A DNA stretch of 64,000 bases from Saccharopolyspora kobensis (GCF_900108315.1 NZ_FNVB01000005.1:496001-560000), one strand, 5' to 3'; counted from the first letter of the stretch, positions 7,067 through 15,351 are shown. Numbers and translations are program-made. Notes: a model not told the origin generated them from the sequence alone.

Positions 7067-8538
7067 TGGCAGCCAGCGCGGACAAGACCGACGAGAGCAA
7101 GGAAACGACCACCCCGGCGGAGCCGGTCGACGACCTGGTCAGCACGCACCACACGATCCGAGCGGCAGGCGGCGAGCTGTCCTACACCGCCACCACCGGG
7201 CGCGTCGTGCTGCGCGAAGAGGTGCACACCGACGGCAAGTTCGACGGGTTCAAGCCCAAGGCCGAGGTCTTCGTGACCTCCTACGTCGCCGACGCCGAGC
7301 CCGGCACCACCCGGCCGGTGACCTTCGCGTTCAACGGCGGCCCGGGCTCCTCCAGCGTGTGGCTGCACCTCGGGCTGCTCGGCCCGCGGCGCGTCGTCTC
7401 CGGGGACGCCGGTGACCTCGCCCCGCCGCCCTACGGGCTGACCGACAACCCGGAAACCCTGCTGGCGCACAGCGATCTGGTGTTCATCGACCCGGTGTCC
7501 ACCGGCTACTCGCGGGCCGTCGAGGGCGGCACGCCGGGCGACTTCCACGGCTACAAGCGCGACATCGAGTCCATCGCCGAGGTGATCCGGCTGTGGACGA
7601 CCCGCAACGGGCGGTGGATGTCGCCGAAGTACCTGGCGGGCGAGTCCTACGGCACGCTGCGCGCGGCGGCGCTGGCCGAGCACCTGCAGTCCCGCTACGG
7701 GCTCTACCCGAACGGCCTGCTGCTGATCTCCTCGGTGCTGGACATGGGCACGATCCGGTTCACCGACGGGAACGACCTGCCGTACGCGCTCTACCTGCCG
7801 ACCTACGCGGCGATCGCGCACCACCACGGCAAGCACGGCGACCGGCCGCTGCGCGAGGTGCTCGACGAGGCCGAGGAGTTCGCCGCGAAGGACTACCCGT
7901 GGGCGCTGGCCCGCGGTGCGCGGCTGTCCGACGAGGAGCGGGCCGAGGTGGTGCGCCGGGTCGCGGCGCTGGCCGGGCTCTCCGAGGACTACGTGGAGCG
8001 CGCGAACCTGCGCATCGAGCACATCCGGTTCTTCACCGAGCTGCTGCGCGACCGGCGGCAGACCGTGGGCCGGATGGACGGCCGGTTCACCGGCTGGGAG
8101 CCCGACGCGGCGGGCGAGCACTTCACCGACGACCCGAGCATCTCCGGGATCCTCGGGGCCTACGCGGCGTCGATCAACCACTACCTGCGCGAAGAGCTCG
8201 ACTACACCAACGACCTGCCCTACGAGATGATCAGCAGCAAGGTGCAGCCCTGGTCGTACAAGGAGTTCGAGGGCGCGAGCGTGTCCGTCGTGGACAAGCT
8301 CGGTGCGGCGATGCAGGCCAACCCGCACCTGCGCCTCCACGTCGGCTGCGGCTACACCGACGGCGCGACGCCGTACTTCGCGGCCGAGCACGTGCTGGCG
8401 CGCCTGCCCATCCCGGCGGAGCTGCGCGAGAACATCGACGTCCGCTACTACCCGGCCGGGCACATGATGTACGTCCACGAGCCGTCGCGGCTGGAGCAGT
8501 CCGCGCACCTCGCGGAGTTCGTCAACGCCCGTCCGTAG
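7066..8538 (+). CDS. S10-family serine carboxypeptidase-like protein
   Basis: 490 residues. The oxyanion motif FNGGPGSSS follows the N-terminal region, and the nucleophile elbow is GESYG with Ser194. The other triad candidates are Asp432 (CGYTDGAT) and His466 (PAGHMMY). This is the serine carboxypeptidase fold best known from vacuolar and secreted eukaryotic enzymes. Here there is no signal peptide: the N-terminus is a charged, low-complexity stretch (MAASADKTDESKETTTPAE), so a cytoplasmic peptidase is inferred. Start choice is supported by the leaderless -10. A strong hairpin follows the stop. Confidence 0.88.
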   Translation: MAASADKTDESKETTTPAEPVDDLVSTHHTIRAAGGELSYTATTGRVVLREEVHTDGKFDGFKPKAEVFVTSYVADAEPGTTRPVTFAFNGGPGSSSVWLHLGLLGPRRVVSGDAGDLAPPPYGLTDNPETLLAHSDLVFIDPVSTGYSRAVEGGTPGDFHGYKRDIESIAEVIRLWTTRNGRWMSPKYLAGESYGTLRAAALAEHLQSRYGLYPNGLLLISSVLDMGTIRFTDGNDLPYALYLPTYAAIAHHHGKHGDRPLREVLDEAEEFAAKDYPWALARGARLSDEERAEVVRRVAALAGLSEDYVERANLRIEHIRFFTELLRDRRQTVGRMDGRFTGWEPDAAGEHFTDDPSISGILGAYAASINHYLREELDYTNDLPYEMISSKVQPWSYKEFEGASVSVVDKLGAAMQANPHLRLHVGCGYTDGATPYFAAEHVLARLPIPAELRENIDVRYYPAGHMMYVHEPSRLEQSAHLAEFVNARP

Positions 8539-8545
8539 TGGACAC

Positions 8546-8576
8546 GACCGAGGCCCCCGGGCGCGGGGCCTCGGTC
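8546..8576 (+). terminator. Terminator hairpin after the S10 peptidase
   Basis: GACCGAGGCCCC pairs perfectly with GGGGCCTCGGTC over 12 bp with a short loop, directly after the stop codon. There is no long T-tract, as is common in actinomycetes. Confidence 0.7.
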
Positions 8577-8742
8577 ATTCCCCGCGCAGCATCGGCACGA
8601 CGTCGGCGGCGTCTTCGCGCCGCCGGGAAACGCTGCGAAGAGCTGAGGGGCTTCTTGCGCCCTCATGCCCGATTCTCGTATTCGGCGCGATTTCCACGCG
8701 TCATGTTGAGTCGTGGATGGCGCTGTCGGAATCCGCGCCGAG

Positions 8743-9477
8743 TCAGCGGGCGAGCCACTCCTGGTAGGTCGTATCGGCGATGACGGCATCGCTCCCGGCG
8801 ATCAGGGCATCGCCCGAAGCCGCGGCGAACATGCCGGCGGTGTCGTCGGTGACGACGGTGCGGTGGTCACCCCGGGCGGCGAGAGCGATCCGGCCCAGCT
8901 CGTCGAGCGCGAAGACCTCGGGCCCGGCGACGTTGCGAGTGCCCTGCAACGGATCGCCCGCGGCGACATCGGCCACGGCTCGGGCGACATCGGCCGCGGC
9001 CATGGGCTGGACGCGCGTGGCGGGCAGGCGGACCTCGTTCTCGTCGGCGGTCCAGGACAGCACCGCGTCCACGAACTCGAAGAACTGGGTGGCGCGGACG
9101 ATCGAGTAAGGCACCGGACCGGCCTTGAGGATGTCTTCCTGCAGCACCTTGGCGCGGTAGTAGGCCAGGTCCGGCACCTGGTCGGCGCCCACGATCGAGA
9201 GGACGACCGCGTGCCCGGTGCCGGCGCTCCCGGCGGCCGCCAGCAGGTTGTCCATGGTCTTCCGGAAGAAGTCGAGCGAGGACTCGTCGAAGGCCGGTGA
9301 GTTCGTCAGGTTGACGACGGCGTCGGCTCCGTCCAGCGCTTCGCGCAAGCCCTGCCCGCTGAGCAGGTCCAGCCCGGTGGACGGTGAGTGCGGCACCGCC
9401 TCGTGCCCGCTCGCGTCGAGGAGCTCGACCACCTGCGATCCGATGAGCCCGGTCCCACCGATGACGGCGATCTCCAT
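8743..9477 (-). CDS. NAD(P)-binding atypical SDR / NmrA-like protein
   Basis: 244 residues. The dinucleotide loop is GGTGLIG (7-13) at the extreme N-terminus, the TGxxGxxG form of atypical short-chain dehydrogenases. The YYRAKVLQEDIL segment near 130 carries the Tyr and Lys expected of the extended SDR fold, and VRATQFFEF follows. These proteins are redox sensors or reductases; no substrate can be assigned. A cupin gene lies upstream on the same strand, 44 bp away, and may share its transcript. Confidence 0.8.
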   Translation of the reverse strand: MEIAVIGGTGLIGSQVVELLDASGHEAVPHSPSTGLDLLSGQGLREALDGADAVVNLTNSPAFDESSLDFFRKTMDNLLAAAGSAGTGHAVVLSIVGADQVPDLAYYRAKVLQEDILKAGPVPYSIVRATQFFEFVDAVLSWTADENEVRLPATRVQPMAAADVARAVADVAAGDPLQGTRNVAGPEVFALDELGRIALAARGDHRTVVTDDTAGMFAAASGDALIAGSDAVIADTTYQEWLAR

Positions 9478-9521
9478 GTGGTTGACCTTTCTCGTTCTCA
9501 GCGTGCGGCGGAGATCGGCGG

Positions 9522-9947
9522 TCAGGCCCGGAGGTCCTTCCGCCGCTCCAGCTCTTCCTCGTCCACGAGGGTGAGCATCGGTTCACCCGGCTCGCAGAGC
9601 ATGGTGACCGTGAAGCGCACCGGGATGTCGTCGCGGTTGTTGCCGTCCTGGTAGTGGATGACGTCGCCGCCCGGCTCCCAGAACACCTCGCCGGCCCGGA
9701 CGACGCACGCTGGGTGGCCTTCGAGCTCGAACACCATCTCTCCGTCCAGCACGTATCCGAAGGCCGGGCCGGAGTGCCGGTGCGGCGGGGTGCCGGGGTC
9801 GCCCGGCGGGAACTCGACGAGGACGGTCATAACGTGCGCACCGGGCGGGATGAACGGAGGTTCCGCCTCCTGCAGCACGGTGAGCGCGGTCCGCCACGCG
9901 TTCGACCGCGGTTGCCGCTCCGCGTTCGTCGACTCGATGTCGGGCAT
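9522..9947 (-). CDS. Cupin-domain protein
   Basis: 141 residues, a single small beta-barrel cupin. Motif 1 is PPHRHSGPAFGYVLDGEM with the HxH metal pair, and motif 2 is PGGDVIHYQDGNN with its His. The domain fills the protein from residue 35 onward. The ATG at 9947 has a G-rich ribosome site. Such stand-alone cupins can be isomerases, dioxygenases or sensors. Likely in one unit with the SDR gene downstream. Confidence 0.8.
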   Translation of the reverse strand: MPDIESTNAERQPRSNAWRTALTVLQEAEPPFIPPGAHVMTVLVEFPPGDPGTPPHRHSGPAFGYVLDGEMVFELEGHPACVVRAGEVFWEPGGDVIHYQDGNNRDDIPVRFTVTMLCEPGEPMLTLVDEEELERRKDLRA

Positions 9948-10060
9948 GGCGGACCCCCCGAGGATGCGGAAGGCCGTGGAAGCGGACGTCCGCGCGGTTG
10001 TGGCAGCTCAGTCGTGGTTCAACGACCCGGGCCGCTGATGCCATGACCGGTTCCGGGGTT

Positions 10061-10087
10061 CCCCCGGCGACAGATGTCAACCGGGGG
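10061..10087 (-). terminator. Hairpin downstream of the methyltransferase gene
   Basis: CCCCCGG at 10061-10067 pairs with CCGGGGG at 10081-10087, about 22 bp past the stop codon of the gene ending at 10109. Confidence 0.5.
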
Positions 10088-10108
10088 CTTTAGTCCTTCG
10101 CCACCGGG

Positions 10109-10954
10109 TCAGCGGCGGCGGGCTTCGATCAGCCAGGCCGCCGAGCCGTAGAGCACGCCGCGCTCGGTCTGGTGCTCGGCCAGGTCTTCGCGCAGGTCGG
10201 CGATGGCGCGGGCCTTCTCGTCCTCGTCGAGGTCGGCGAGCAGCCAGGCGTGCTGCTCGGCGATGAAGTCGCACGCGTCGTCCACGTCCCGGCCGAAGTA
10301 CATCGGCTCGGCGAGGTCGTGCAGCCGCACGTCGTCGAAGCCGGTGGTCGACAGCAGTTCCCGGACCACGTCGGGATCGCTCAGCGACAGCGGGCTCGGT
10401 CCGGTCGACGGCGGCAGCGGCAGGTCTCGACCGGCGGCCAGCAGCGCGCGGAACTTGACCATCCACTCGAGGCGCTCCGCCGGTTGCCAGGTCAGCAGGG
10501 CGAGGCGGCCGCCGGGGCGCACCGCTCGCGCGATGTTGGCGAACGCCGCGACCGGATCGCCGAAGAACATCACCCCGTGGCGGCTGATCGCCACGTCGAA
10601 GTGCGCTTCCGGGAAGTCGTGCACCTGCGCGTCGACCTGCTCGAACACCACGTTGGACAGCTCTTCGCGCGCGGCCAGCCCGCGGGCCAGCTCGATCATG
10701 CTCGACGACAGGTCCACGCCCAGCACCGAACCGTCGACCGCGCGCCGGGCCGCGTCGCGCGCCGTCCGCCCGCTGCCGCAGCCGATGTCGAGCACCTTCG
10801 CGGCGCGATCGATCCGCGCGGCGTCGAGCAGATCGTCCTGGTAGGCGGCGACGCCCTCGTCGAAGCGGTCGGCGCGGGACGTCCAGAAGTCGCCCTGGTT
10901 CCCGTCCCACGCGCGCAATTGGTCCACATTGGATGGATCGACCGGAGTTGTCAC
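10109..10954 (-). CDS. Class I SAM-dependent methyltransferase
   Basis: 281 residues. Motif I is VLDIGCGSGRTA, then GVDLSSSMIELAR (motif II) and FDVAISRHGVMFF; VRPGGRLALLTWQPAE is motif III. The pattern resembles UbiE/Coq5-like small-molecule methyltransferases. The GTG at 10954 follows a GAGGGGG site; the longer frame is arginine-rich shadow of the neighbouring gene. Substrate unknown. The protein upstream on the same strand is a membrane protein, separated by 56 bp. Confidence 0.82.
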   Translation of the reverse strand: MTTPVDPSNVDQLRAWDGNQGDFWTSRADRFDEGVAAYQDDLLDAARIDRAAKVLDIGCGSGRTARDAARRAVDGSVLGVDLSSSMIELARGLAAREELSNVVFEQVDAQVHDFPEAHFDVAISRHGVMFFGDPVAAFANIARAVRPGGRLALLTWQPAERLEWMVKFRALLAAGRDLPLPPSTGPSPLSLSDPDVVRELLSTTGFDDVRLHDLAEPMYFGRDVDDACDFIAEQHAWLLADLDEDEKARAIADLREDLAEHQTERGVLYGSAAWLIEARRR

Positions 10955-11010
10955 GGAGTCCCCCTCGTCTGAAAGCGCAGCGGAGGACTCTACTCCTATC
11001 ACCGAGTCGA

Positions 11011-11508
11011 TCAACCGGTTTTCCGCCACCGGGTGATCAGCCGCGCGGCTCCGTGCACCGCCGCGAGCGACACCGGGATCATCAGCACGCCGCTCAGCCA
11101 GGAGCGGGAGTCGTCCCGCCGGACGCCGGCCCGGCCGAGTTCGCGCCAGGCCCACAGCGAGTACGGGATGACCACGGTGGGCGCGGTGGCCACGCCGGGC
11201 GTGTACCCGCCGTGCAGCGCGGTGGCCGCGAGGTGGCCCACGCCGTGCGCGCCGAAGCCGAACAGGGCGCTCTGGAAGAACGGGGACCGGCCGCCGGTCC
11301 GCGCTCCCCGGACCGAGGCGGCGAGCACGACCAGACCCATCAGCGAGATCGCCGTCCTGGCGTGCTCCTGCGACATCGGCTCCCGCATCCAGGGCGGCGT
11401 GCGGTCGGGGTTGGCCTGCGTCCAGGGGGCCATGGTGAACCACTCCTCGGCGTCGTTGGCCAGCCAGGCCAGGAACAGGCCCAGGGTCACCGATCTGCGC
11501 ACCGCCAT
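11011..11508 (-). CDS. HXXEE-type membrane protein
   Basis: 165 residues with about five hydrophobic segments. The N-terminal helix contains LANDAEEWFT, a match to the HXXEE family signature with Asn-Asp replacing the usual His region, and downstream FGAHGVGHLAATAL holds conserved His residues in a membrane helix. The family has no proven function. It is divergent from the TetR gene at 11559, with a palindrome between them, so it is the likely target of that regulator. Confidence 0.65.
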   Translation of the reverse strand: MAVRRSVTLGLFLAWLANDAEEWFTMAPWTQANPDRTPPWMREPMSQEHARTAISLMGLVVLAASVRGARTGGRSPFFQSALFGFGAHGVGHLAATALHGGYTPGVATAPTVVIPYSLWAWRELGRAGVRRDDSRSWLSGVLMIPVSLAAVHGAARLITRWRKTG

Positions 11509-11525
11509 CGCGCACTCCTCATTAT

Positions 11526-11542
11526 CGTTACAAGACGTAACG
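11526..11542. promoter_or_regulatory. TetR operator candidate
   Basis: CGTTAC-AAGAC-GTAACG, a perfect inverted repeat in the 50-bp gap between the divergent TetR and HXXEE genes. It lies just before the TATACT -10 of the TetR gene, so binding would affect both directions. Confidence 0.6.
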
Positions 11543-11546
11543 TAAA

Positions 11547-11559
11547 TATACTGGGCCGG
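11547..11559 (+). promoter_or_regulatory. Leaderless-type -10 of the TetR gene
   Basis: TATACT at 11547-11552, 6 nt, then GTG at 11559. No Shine-Dalgarno is present. Confidence 0.5.
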
Positions 11560-12149
11560 TGAGCGATCCGGGAAGGCCGAGCAGGGGAAGGCCGCGACGT
11601 GCGGAAACCGATCGCGCGATCCTGACCGCCGCGGCCGAGCTCCTGGCCGAGCACGGCTACGCGGAGCTGACGATCGAAGCCGTGGCGGCCCGCGCCGGAG
11701 TCGGCCGCCCGACGGTGTACCGGCGCTGGCCCGCGAAGGAAGACCTGGTGGTCGGCACCCTCATCGACGCGGTGCGGCCGCTGGAAGCGCCGAACACCGG
11801 CGACGCCGCGGACGACCTGTGCGCGATGGCGATCGACTTCGTGACGCAGCTGGCCGCCGCGCCGCTCGGGCGCGTCGTGCTCGGCGTGCACGCGGAGGGC
11901 GGGCGCAGCGCGAAGCTGGCCGCGCTGCTGCACGAGCAGTACTTGCAGCCCAGGGACGTCGCGGTCACCGAGCTGGTGGAACGCGGTCGGCAGCAGGGCG
12001 AGCTGCGCGAGGACCTCACCGCGGGAACGATCCGCGACCTGGTCTTCGGGCCGCTGGTCTACCGCTGGCTGATGACCGGAGAACTGGATCGCGCCACCGC
12101 CGAAGCGCTGGTCGGCGCCGCCCGGCAGGCGATCTCACCGAAGCCGTGA
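11559..12149 (+). CDS. TetR/AcrR-family transcriptional regulator
   Basis: 196 residues. The helix-turn-helix spans about residues 14-58: DRAILTAAAELLAEHGYAEL, then VAARAGVGRPTVYRRWPAKEDLV. The arginine-rich N-terminal arm (GRPSRGRPRRAE) is typical of the subgroup with extra minor-groove contacts. The C-terminal domain resembles the TetR C-terminal type with a RDLVFGPLVYRWL segment. It probably represses the divergent HXXEE membrane protein and itself through CGTTAC-N5-GTAACG. Confidence 0.85.
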   Translation: MSDPGRPSRGRPRRAETDRAILTAAAELLAEHGYAELTIEAVAARAGVGRPTVYRRWPAKEDLVVGTLIDAVRPLEAPNTGDAADDLCAMAIDFVTQLAAAPLGRVVLGVHAEGGRSAKLAALLHEQYLQPRDVAVTELVERGRQQGELREDLTAGTIRDLVFGPLVYRWLMTGELDRATAEALVGAARQAISPKP

Positions 12150-12162
12150 GCGGCTCACGCGC

Positions 12163-12384
12163 TCACGCGTCCTCCTTCGGGTGCGTCAGGAGGAAGACCT
12201 TCGACGCGACGCGCTCCATGCTGCCGTCCCGCGCCACGACCATGCCCGCCGCGAAGTCGACCAGCTGTCTCGCCTCGGCGTTCGGCAGGGCCGACAGGTC
12301 CATCAGCACGGAGTTGCCCTGCCTGAAGTAGTCGCCGACGTGGTAGACGTCGGCGTAGTTCTGCGGGTGCAGCGTCTTGACCAC
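12163..12384 (-). CDS. Minimal SepF-like protein
   Basis: 73 residues covering only the SepF C-terminal domain: VKTLHPQNYADVYHVGDYFRQ, then NSVLMDLSALPNAEARQLVDFAAGMVVA and RDGSMERVASKVFLLTHP. SepF polymerises on FtsZ at the septum. Canonical SepF is about 150-200 residues with an N-terminal amphipathic membrane helix and a linker; both are absent. It is therefore probably a SepF paralog of the short kind seen in actinomycetes rather than the main division protein, which normally sits beside ftsZ. The start is GTG. Confidence 0.72.
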   Translation of the reverse strand: MVKTLHPQNYADVYHVGDYFRQGNSVLMDLSALPNAEARQLVDFAAGMVVARDGSMERVASKVFLLTHPKEDA

Positions 12385-12539
12385 AACACCAGTCTTGCCC
12401 GCTTGAGCCGGAAGTCAACTGCAAACACGTCTCCCCAGCTCAACCTCACCGAACGATCGGCGAAGTCCTTGCCGAAGCAACCGCCCGCACCGAGGATCGG
12501 CCCGGTTCCTCGGCCCTTCGCCGCCAACACCTCATCGGC

Positions 12540-12693
12540 GGCAACGGCCGACAGGACTGAAATTGATCCGAACAAGTTAAAATACTTCTTCGGCAAAGCC
12601 AAATCAGGGAAGCACTACACGGACAGATCCAGCGCCACAAGCGCGCGATTCAACTCCGGGGGCTTTGTCATGAGCCGAGCATGTCGAGACTGA
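12540..12693 (+). pseudogene. Possible remnant of a polymorphic-toxin C-terminus
   Basis: The + strand here encodes EIDPNKLKYFFGKAKSGKHYTD followed by RSSATSARFNSGGFVMSRACRD and a stop. The DPxKLxYxFGKxxSxxH pattern resembles the start of a C-terminal toxin module found on large secreted actinomycete proteins, but the remaining 80-100 residues of such a module are missing and there is no start or upstream gene in frame. Base composition is visibly richer in A and T than the neighbours. I infer a truncated, transferred fragment. The family match is from memory of the motif, so confidence is low. Confidence 0.3.
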
Positions 12694-13351
12694 AGCCAAA
12701 AAGGAACAGAACCAAGGACACCCAACGCAATGGATGCCCCGGGGGATCGCCCCGCAAGGCTCGGTACTGAATCTCCGCAATCCCCGTAACAACAAAGAAA
12801 AGGACAAGAACGACGATGATCAACGATCCAGTCGCCAGTATCCCAAAAAGCAGGAGAGCCAGGCCGTTGACGTACGTCAATACTACAAGCCCGATCATCA
12901 CCACCGCCGAAAGGCCAAGCGGACTCGGAACGTGAGAATGGATCCCCTCCACGACCCCCGGAATTGACAATATAGCCATCATCTCCATGATGGCACCCAC
13001 GAACAGAACCGATACCACCACCACCAAATCACGTCGTCCAAAACTTTTACCAGAGGGACGATCTTCCGAGCTCTCCTCCCTCACCATCTCCTCGTCTGAC
13101 GACCAAGCGTCTCGAATATTTTTCCAGCCCGCACCTCTAAACCGTAACGCCAGATTTTTCAGGCGGTCGGGCCCGAGAAGGTCTAGCACCACCACCAACC
13201 CTGCCGCGAATTGAAGCCACTTCCCAATCCGCGCCCAAAAAACAATTTTCCACCCTAAAAGGATGCACTTCTTGATCTCTTCACCACTCCACCAAGTCAC
13301 GAACAGGTCGAGCAGACTTCCACTGCATACCTGTTGTACCGCGTCATCCAC
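12668..13351 (-). CDS. Orphan multi-pass membrane protein, unknown function
   Basis: 227 residues from a GTG with a GGGAGG site 6 nt upstream. An N-terminal hydrophobic stretch (about 25-57) is followed by a charged cytoplasmic loop (SSDEEMVREESSEDRPSGK, about 90-108), then three or four strongly hydrophobic helices (LVVVVSVLFVGAIMEMMAIL, VVMIGLVVLTYVNGLALLLF, GSLIIVVLVLFFVVTGIAEI, VSLVLFLFGFSLDML). I do not recognise the family. The codons are much less G/C-biased than in the rest of the window, indicating recent acquisition together with the possible toxin fragment at 12.6 kb. An immunity-type role is possible but unsupported. Confidence 0.6.
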   Translation of the reverse strand: MDDAVQQVCSGSLLDLFVTWWSGEEIKKCILLGWKIVFWARIGKWLQFAAGLVVVLDLLGPDRLKNLALRFRGAGWKNIRDAWSSDEEMVREESSEDRPSGKSFGRRDLVVVVSVLFVGAIMEMMAILSIPGVVEGIHSHVPSPLGLSAVVMIGLVVLTYVNGLALLLFGILATGSLIIVVLVLFFVVTGIAEIQYRALRGDPPGHPLRWVSLVLFLFGFSLDMLGS

Positions 13352-13438
13352 CCACTACCTCCCGATCAGGCGGGAGAGTGTAGCGGCGTGATCACCCTAC
13401 GCGGTGGCGGTCCACCAAACTTCGTCATGCGCACGCAT

Positions 13439-13478
13439 AACGAAAGCCCCTCTGGCCGCGGAGAGGCCTTCCTCGTTC
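13439..13478. terminator. Hairpin at the edge of the AT-richer island
   Basis: AAAGCCCCTCT pairs with AGAGGCCTT around GGCCGCGG. It resembles the terminators found after genes in actinomycete integrative elements. The rest of 13352-13597 shows no convincing gene. Confidence 0.4.
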
Positions 13479-13597
13479 CTGACTACCGGGCAGCCCGGTT
13501 CTTATCGACACACGTCTTCACCGCCGAAGGGGATTCAGCCCCGCACGAGCAGTAGGGAGAACTAGCGCAAGCAAGAGCGCGAAATCGACCATCGACC

Positions 13598-14311
13598 TCA
13601 CCGCGGAGGTGCCAGCGGGGCGAGTGCGGTGGGTCGGGCCGCGCCCGCGGCTGCCGAGCCGGTCAGGAGGTCGGCCAGGTCGTGGGCCGGCGACCGCTCG
13701 TCGGTCGGCGTCGCCGCCACGATCCGGTCCAGCCGGAAACCTCGGCCCGCTCGTCGTTCGCGGCACCAGGCGATGAGGTACCAGCTGCCGCCGGCGGTGA
13801 GCAGTCCGGCCGGTTCCACCGCGCGGCGGCTCTCCCGCCCCGCCTCGTCGACGTAGGACAACAGCAGCACCGTGCCGCTTTCCAGGGCGCGCTCCACCGC
13901 GGACCGGACCGATCCCGCGGTCCGGTCCGGCAGCGCGACGATCCGGGCGGCGAGCCCCTGCGCCGCGACCGCCGCCGGACCGGTCATCGAGGCCGCGATC
14001 TTCTGGGACGCCGTGCGCGCCGCGTCGGCGTAGGGAGCGTCGGCCACCGCGAGCGCGGCGACCAGCGCCGAAGCTTCTTCGGCGGTGAACCGGATCGGCG
14101 GGAGGGTCATCGCCGGGTCGATCGACCAGCCCCCGCCGCGCCCGGAGGTCGTGCGCACCGGGACTCCGGTCTCCAGCAACGCCTGGAGATCGCGCTGCAC
14201 AGTGCGGGTGCTGACCTCGAACCGCGCTGCGAGCACCGCGACGGTCAGCGGGCGCGGGGCGACCGCGCGCAACTCCTCCACCAGCGCGTAAAGCCGAGCA
14301 GTCCGGTTCAC
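13598..14311 (-). CDS. HTH plus WYL-domain transcriptional regulator (YafY type)
   Basis: 237 residues. A DeoR-like HTH covers residues 1-60 (ARLYALVEELRAV, then VSTRTVQRDLQALLETG and TTSGRGGGW). The C-terminal WYL motif reads GGSWYLIAWC followed by FRLDRIVAA. The protein is shorter than usual at the C-terminus, lacking the WCX extension. Start GTG at 14311 has TAGCGT 7 nt upstream (14319-14324), indicating a leaderless transcript. It is directly downstream of the hydrolase gene on the same strand. Confidence 0.85.
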   Translation of the reverse strand: MNRTARLYALVEELRAVAPRPLTVAVLAARFEVSTRTVQRDLQALLETGVPVRTTSGRGGGWSIDPAMTLPPIRFTAEEASALVAALAVADAPYADAARTASQKIAASMTGPAAVAAQGLAARIVALPDRTAGSVRSAVERALESGTVLLLSYVDEAGRESRRAVEPAGLLTAGGSWYLIAWCRERRAGRGFRLDRIVAATPTDERSPAHDLADLLTGSAAAGAARPTALAPLAPPR

Positions 14312-14327
14312 GAGCTCGACGCTACCG

Positions 14328-15224
14328 TCACGCGCCGGCCAGGAAGTCCCGCTCGCGCTGCCGTTCCCGCTCGGTGATCGTCAGCGGGAACAGCGTGAAG
14401 CCGTGCATCGCGCCGGCGACGACGCCGAGCTGCACGGGCGCCTGCCACCGCGCCGCCAGGAAGAGCGAGTCGTCCAGCAGCGGATCTTCGGTGCCGACGA
14501 CGATCCGGGCGGGCGGCAGTCCGGTGACGTCGGCGAACAGCGGCGAGATCTCCGGGTCGCGGCGCTCTTCCGCGCCCATGCCCGGCGTGAAGCGCTCGTA
14601 GGTGCGCCGCATCGAGTCGGTGTTGCTCAGCAGCTTCCGGGAGCCGAACGAGCGCTGGCTCGGTGTCATCGACAGGTCGTACGGGCCGAAGGTCAACTGG
14701 GCCGCTCGGAACGCGCCGGTGATGCCGTGCCGGTCGCGCAGGCGCAGCAGCGTCAGGACGCTCAGGTGGGCTCCGGCCGATTCGCCGCCGATCAGCAGCC
14801 GCCGGGTGCCGAACTCGGTGGCGGCGTGATCCACCAGCCACCGGGCGACGGCTTCGCAGTCGTCGGGTGCGGCCGGGAACGGGTTCTCCGGCGCCAAGCG
14901 GTATTCCACGCTCACCACGGCCAACCGCGCTTCGACGGCCAGCTGCCACAGCTTCTCGTCCTGCCCGTCCGCGGCGCCGAACGCCCAGCCACCACCGTGG
15001 ATGTGCAGGTAGACGCCGTCGACGCGGTCCGGCACGAAGGCCCGGACCGGCACTCCCGCGACGACGCGGTCCTTCCCCTCCGGCAGGCGCACCGGCGGCG
15101 CGTCGCCACCGAGCCGGTTGCGCCGCAGGGTTTCCAGCGAACTCGGCGCCTCGCCGCGAGCCGCCTCGAACTGCTCGTTGAACGCGGTGGTCTCGGCGAG
15201 GCAGTCCTCATCAGTGATCGTCAT
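14328..15224 (-). CDS. Alpha/beta hydrolase, hormone-sensitive-lipase type esterase
   Basis: 298 residues. The oxyanion motif is HIHGGGWAFG and the nucleophile elbow is IGGESAGAHLS, both diagnostic of the HSL (family IV) esterases. DPLLDDS provides the catalytic Asp region and MHGFTLFP the catalytic His. Such enzymes hydrolyse short acyl esters in the cytoplasm. The ATG at 15224 fits. A WYL regulator gene lies 16 bp downstream on the same strand. Confidence 0.88.
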   Translation of the reverse strand: MTITDEDCLAETTAFNEQFEAARGEAPSSLETLRRNRLGGDAPPVRLPEGKDRVVAGVPVRAFVPDRVDGVYLHIHGGGWAFGAADGQDEKLWQLAVEARLAVVSVEYRLAPENPFPAAPDDCEAVARWLVDHAATEFGTRRLLIGGESAGAHLSVLTLLRLRDRHGITGAFRAAQLTFGPYDLSMTPSQRSFGSRKLLSNTDSMRRTYERFTPGMGAEERRDPEISPLFADVTGLPPARIVVGTEDPLLDDSLFLAARWQAPVQLGVVAGAMHGFTLFPLTITERERQRERDFLAGA

Positions 15225-15296
15225 GCGCCGACTGTCGCAACCGGTCGCGACAACCCCGTGTCACCTTTCCCGGGTGAACTGGATCACGGGGAGGGC

Positions 15297-15343
15297 GTTG
15301 CGGGCGGTGCTGTGAGTGGTGGGAGACCGGCACCGCCCGCAAC
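15297..15343 (-). terminator. metE terminator hairpin
   Basis: GTTGCGGGCGGTGC at 15297-15310 pairs perfectly with GCACCGCCCGCAAC at 15330-15343, 8 bp beyond the metE stop codon. Confidence 0.75.
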
Positions 15344-15351
15344 CCTTGCGG

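Noticed and set aside
4594..8508. A 1304-codon open frame on the minus strand covering the WD40 protein, UdgB and the S10 peptidase region.
   Set aside because: Only the part up to 6177 encodes a protein-like sequence. The rest is antisense to udgB and the peptidase and is composed of His/Arg/Pro-rich shadow codons, a usual effect of high GC.
9658..10046. Two + strand frames opposite the cupin gene (ending near 10038 and 10046).
   Set aside because: Both are antisense to the cupin, and the unique tail after 9950 is too short to judge.
12303..12602. A 99-codon minus-strand frame overlapping the SepF-like gene start.
   Set aside because: It enters the SepF-like gene in another frame, ends there in low-complexity residues and is antisense to the possible toxin fragment. 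The SepF-like frame is preferred.
13334..13555. A 73-codon + strand frame in the gap after the orphan membrane protein.
   Set aside because: It has no ribosome site, crosses the terminator hairpin at 13439-13478 and shows no recognisable feature.
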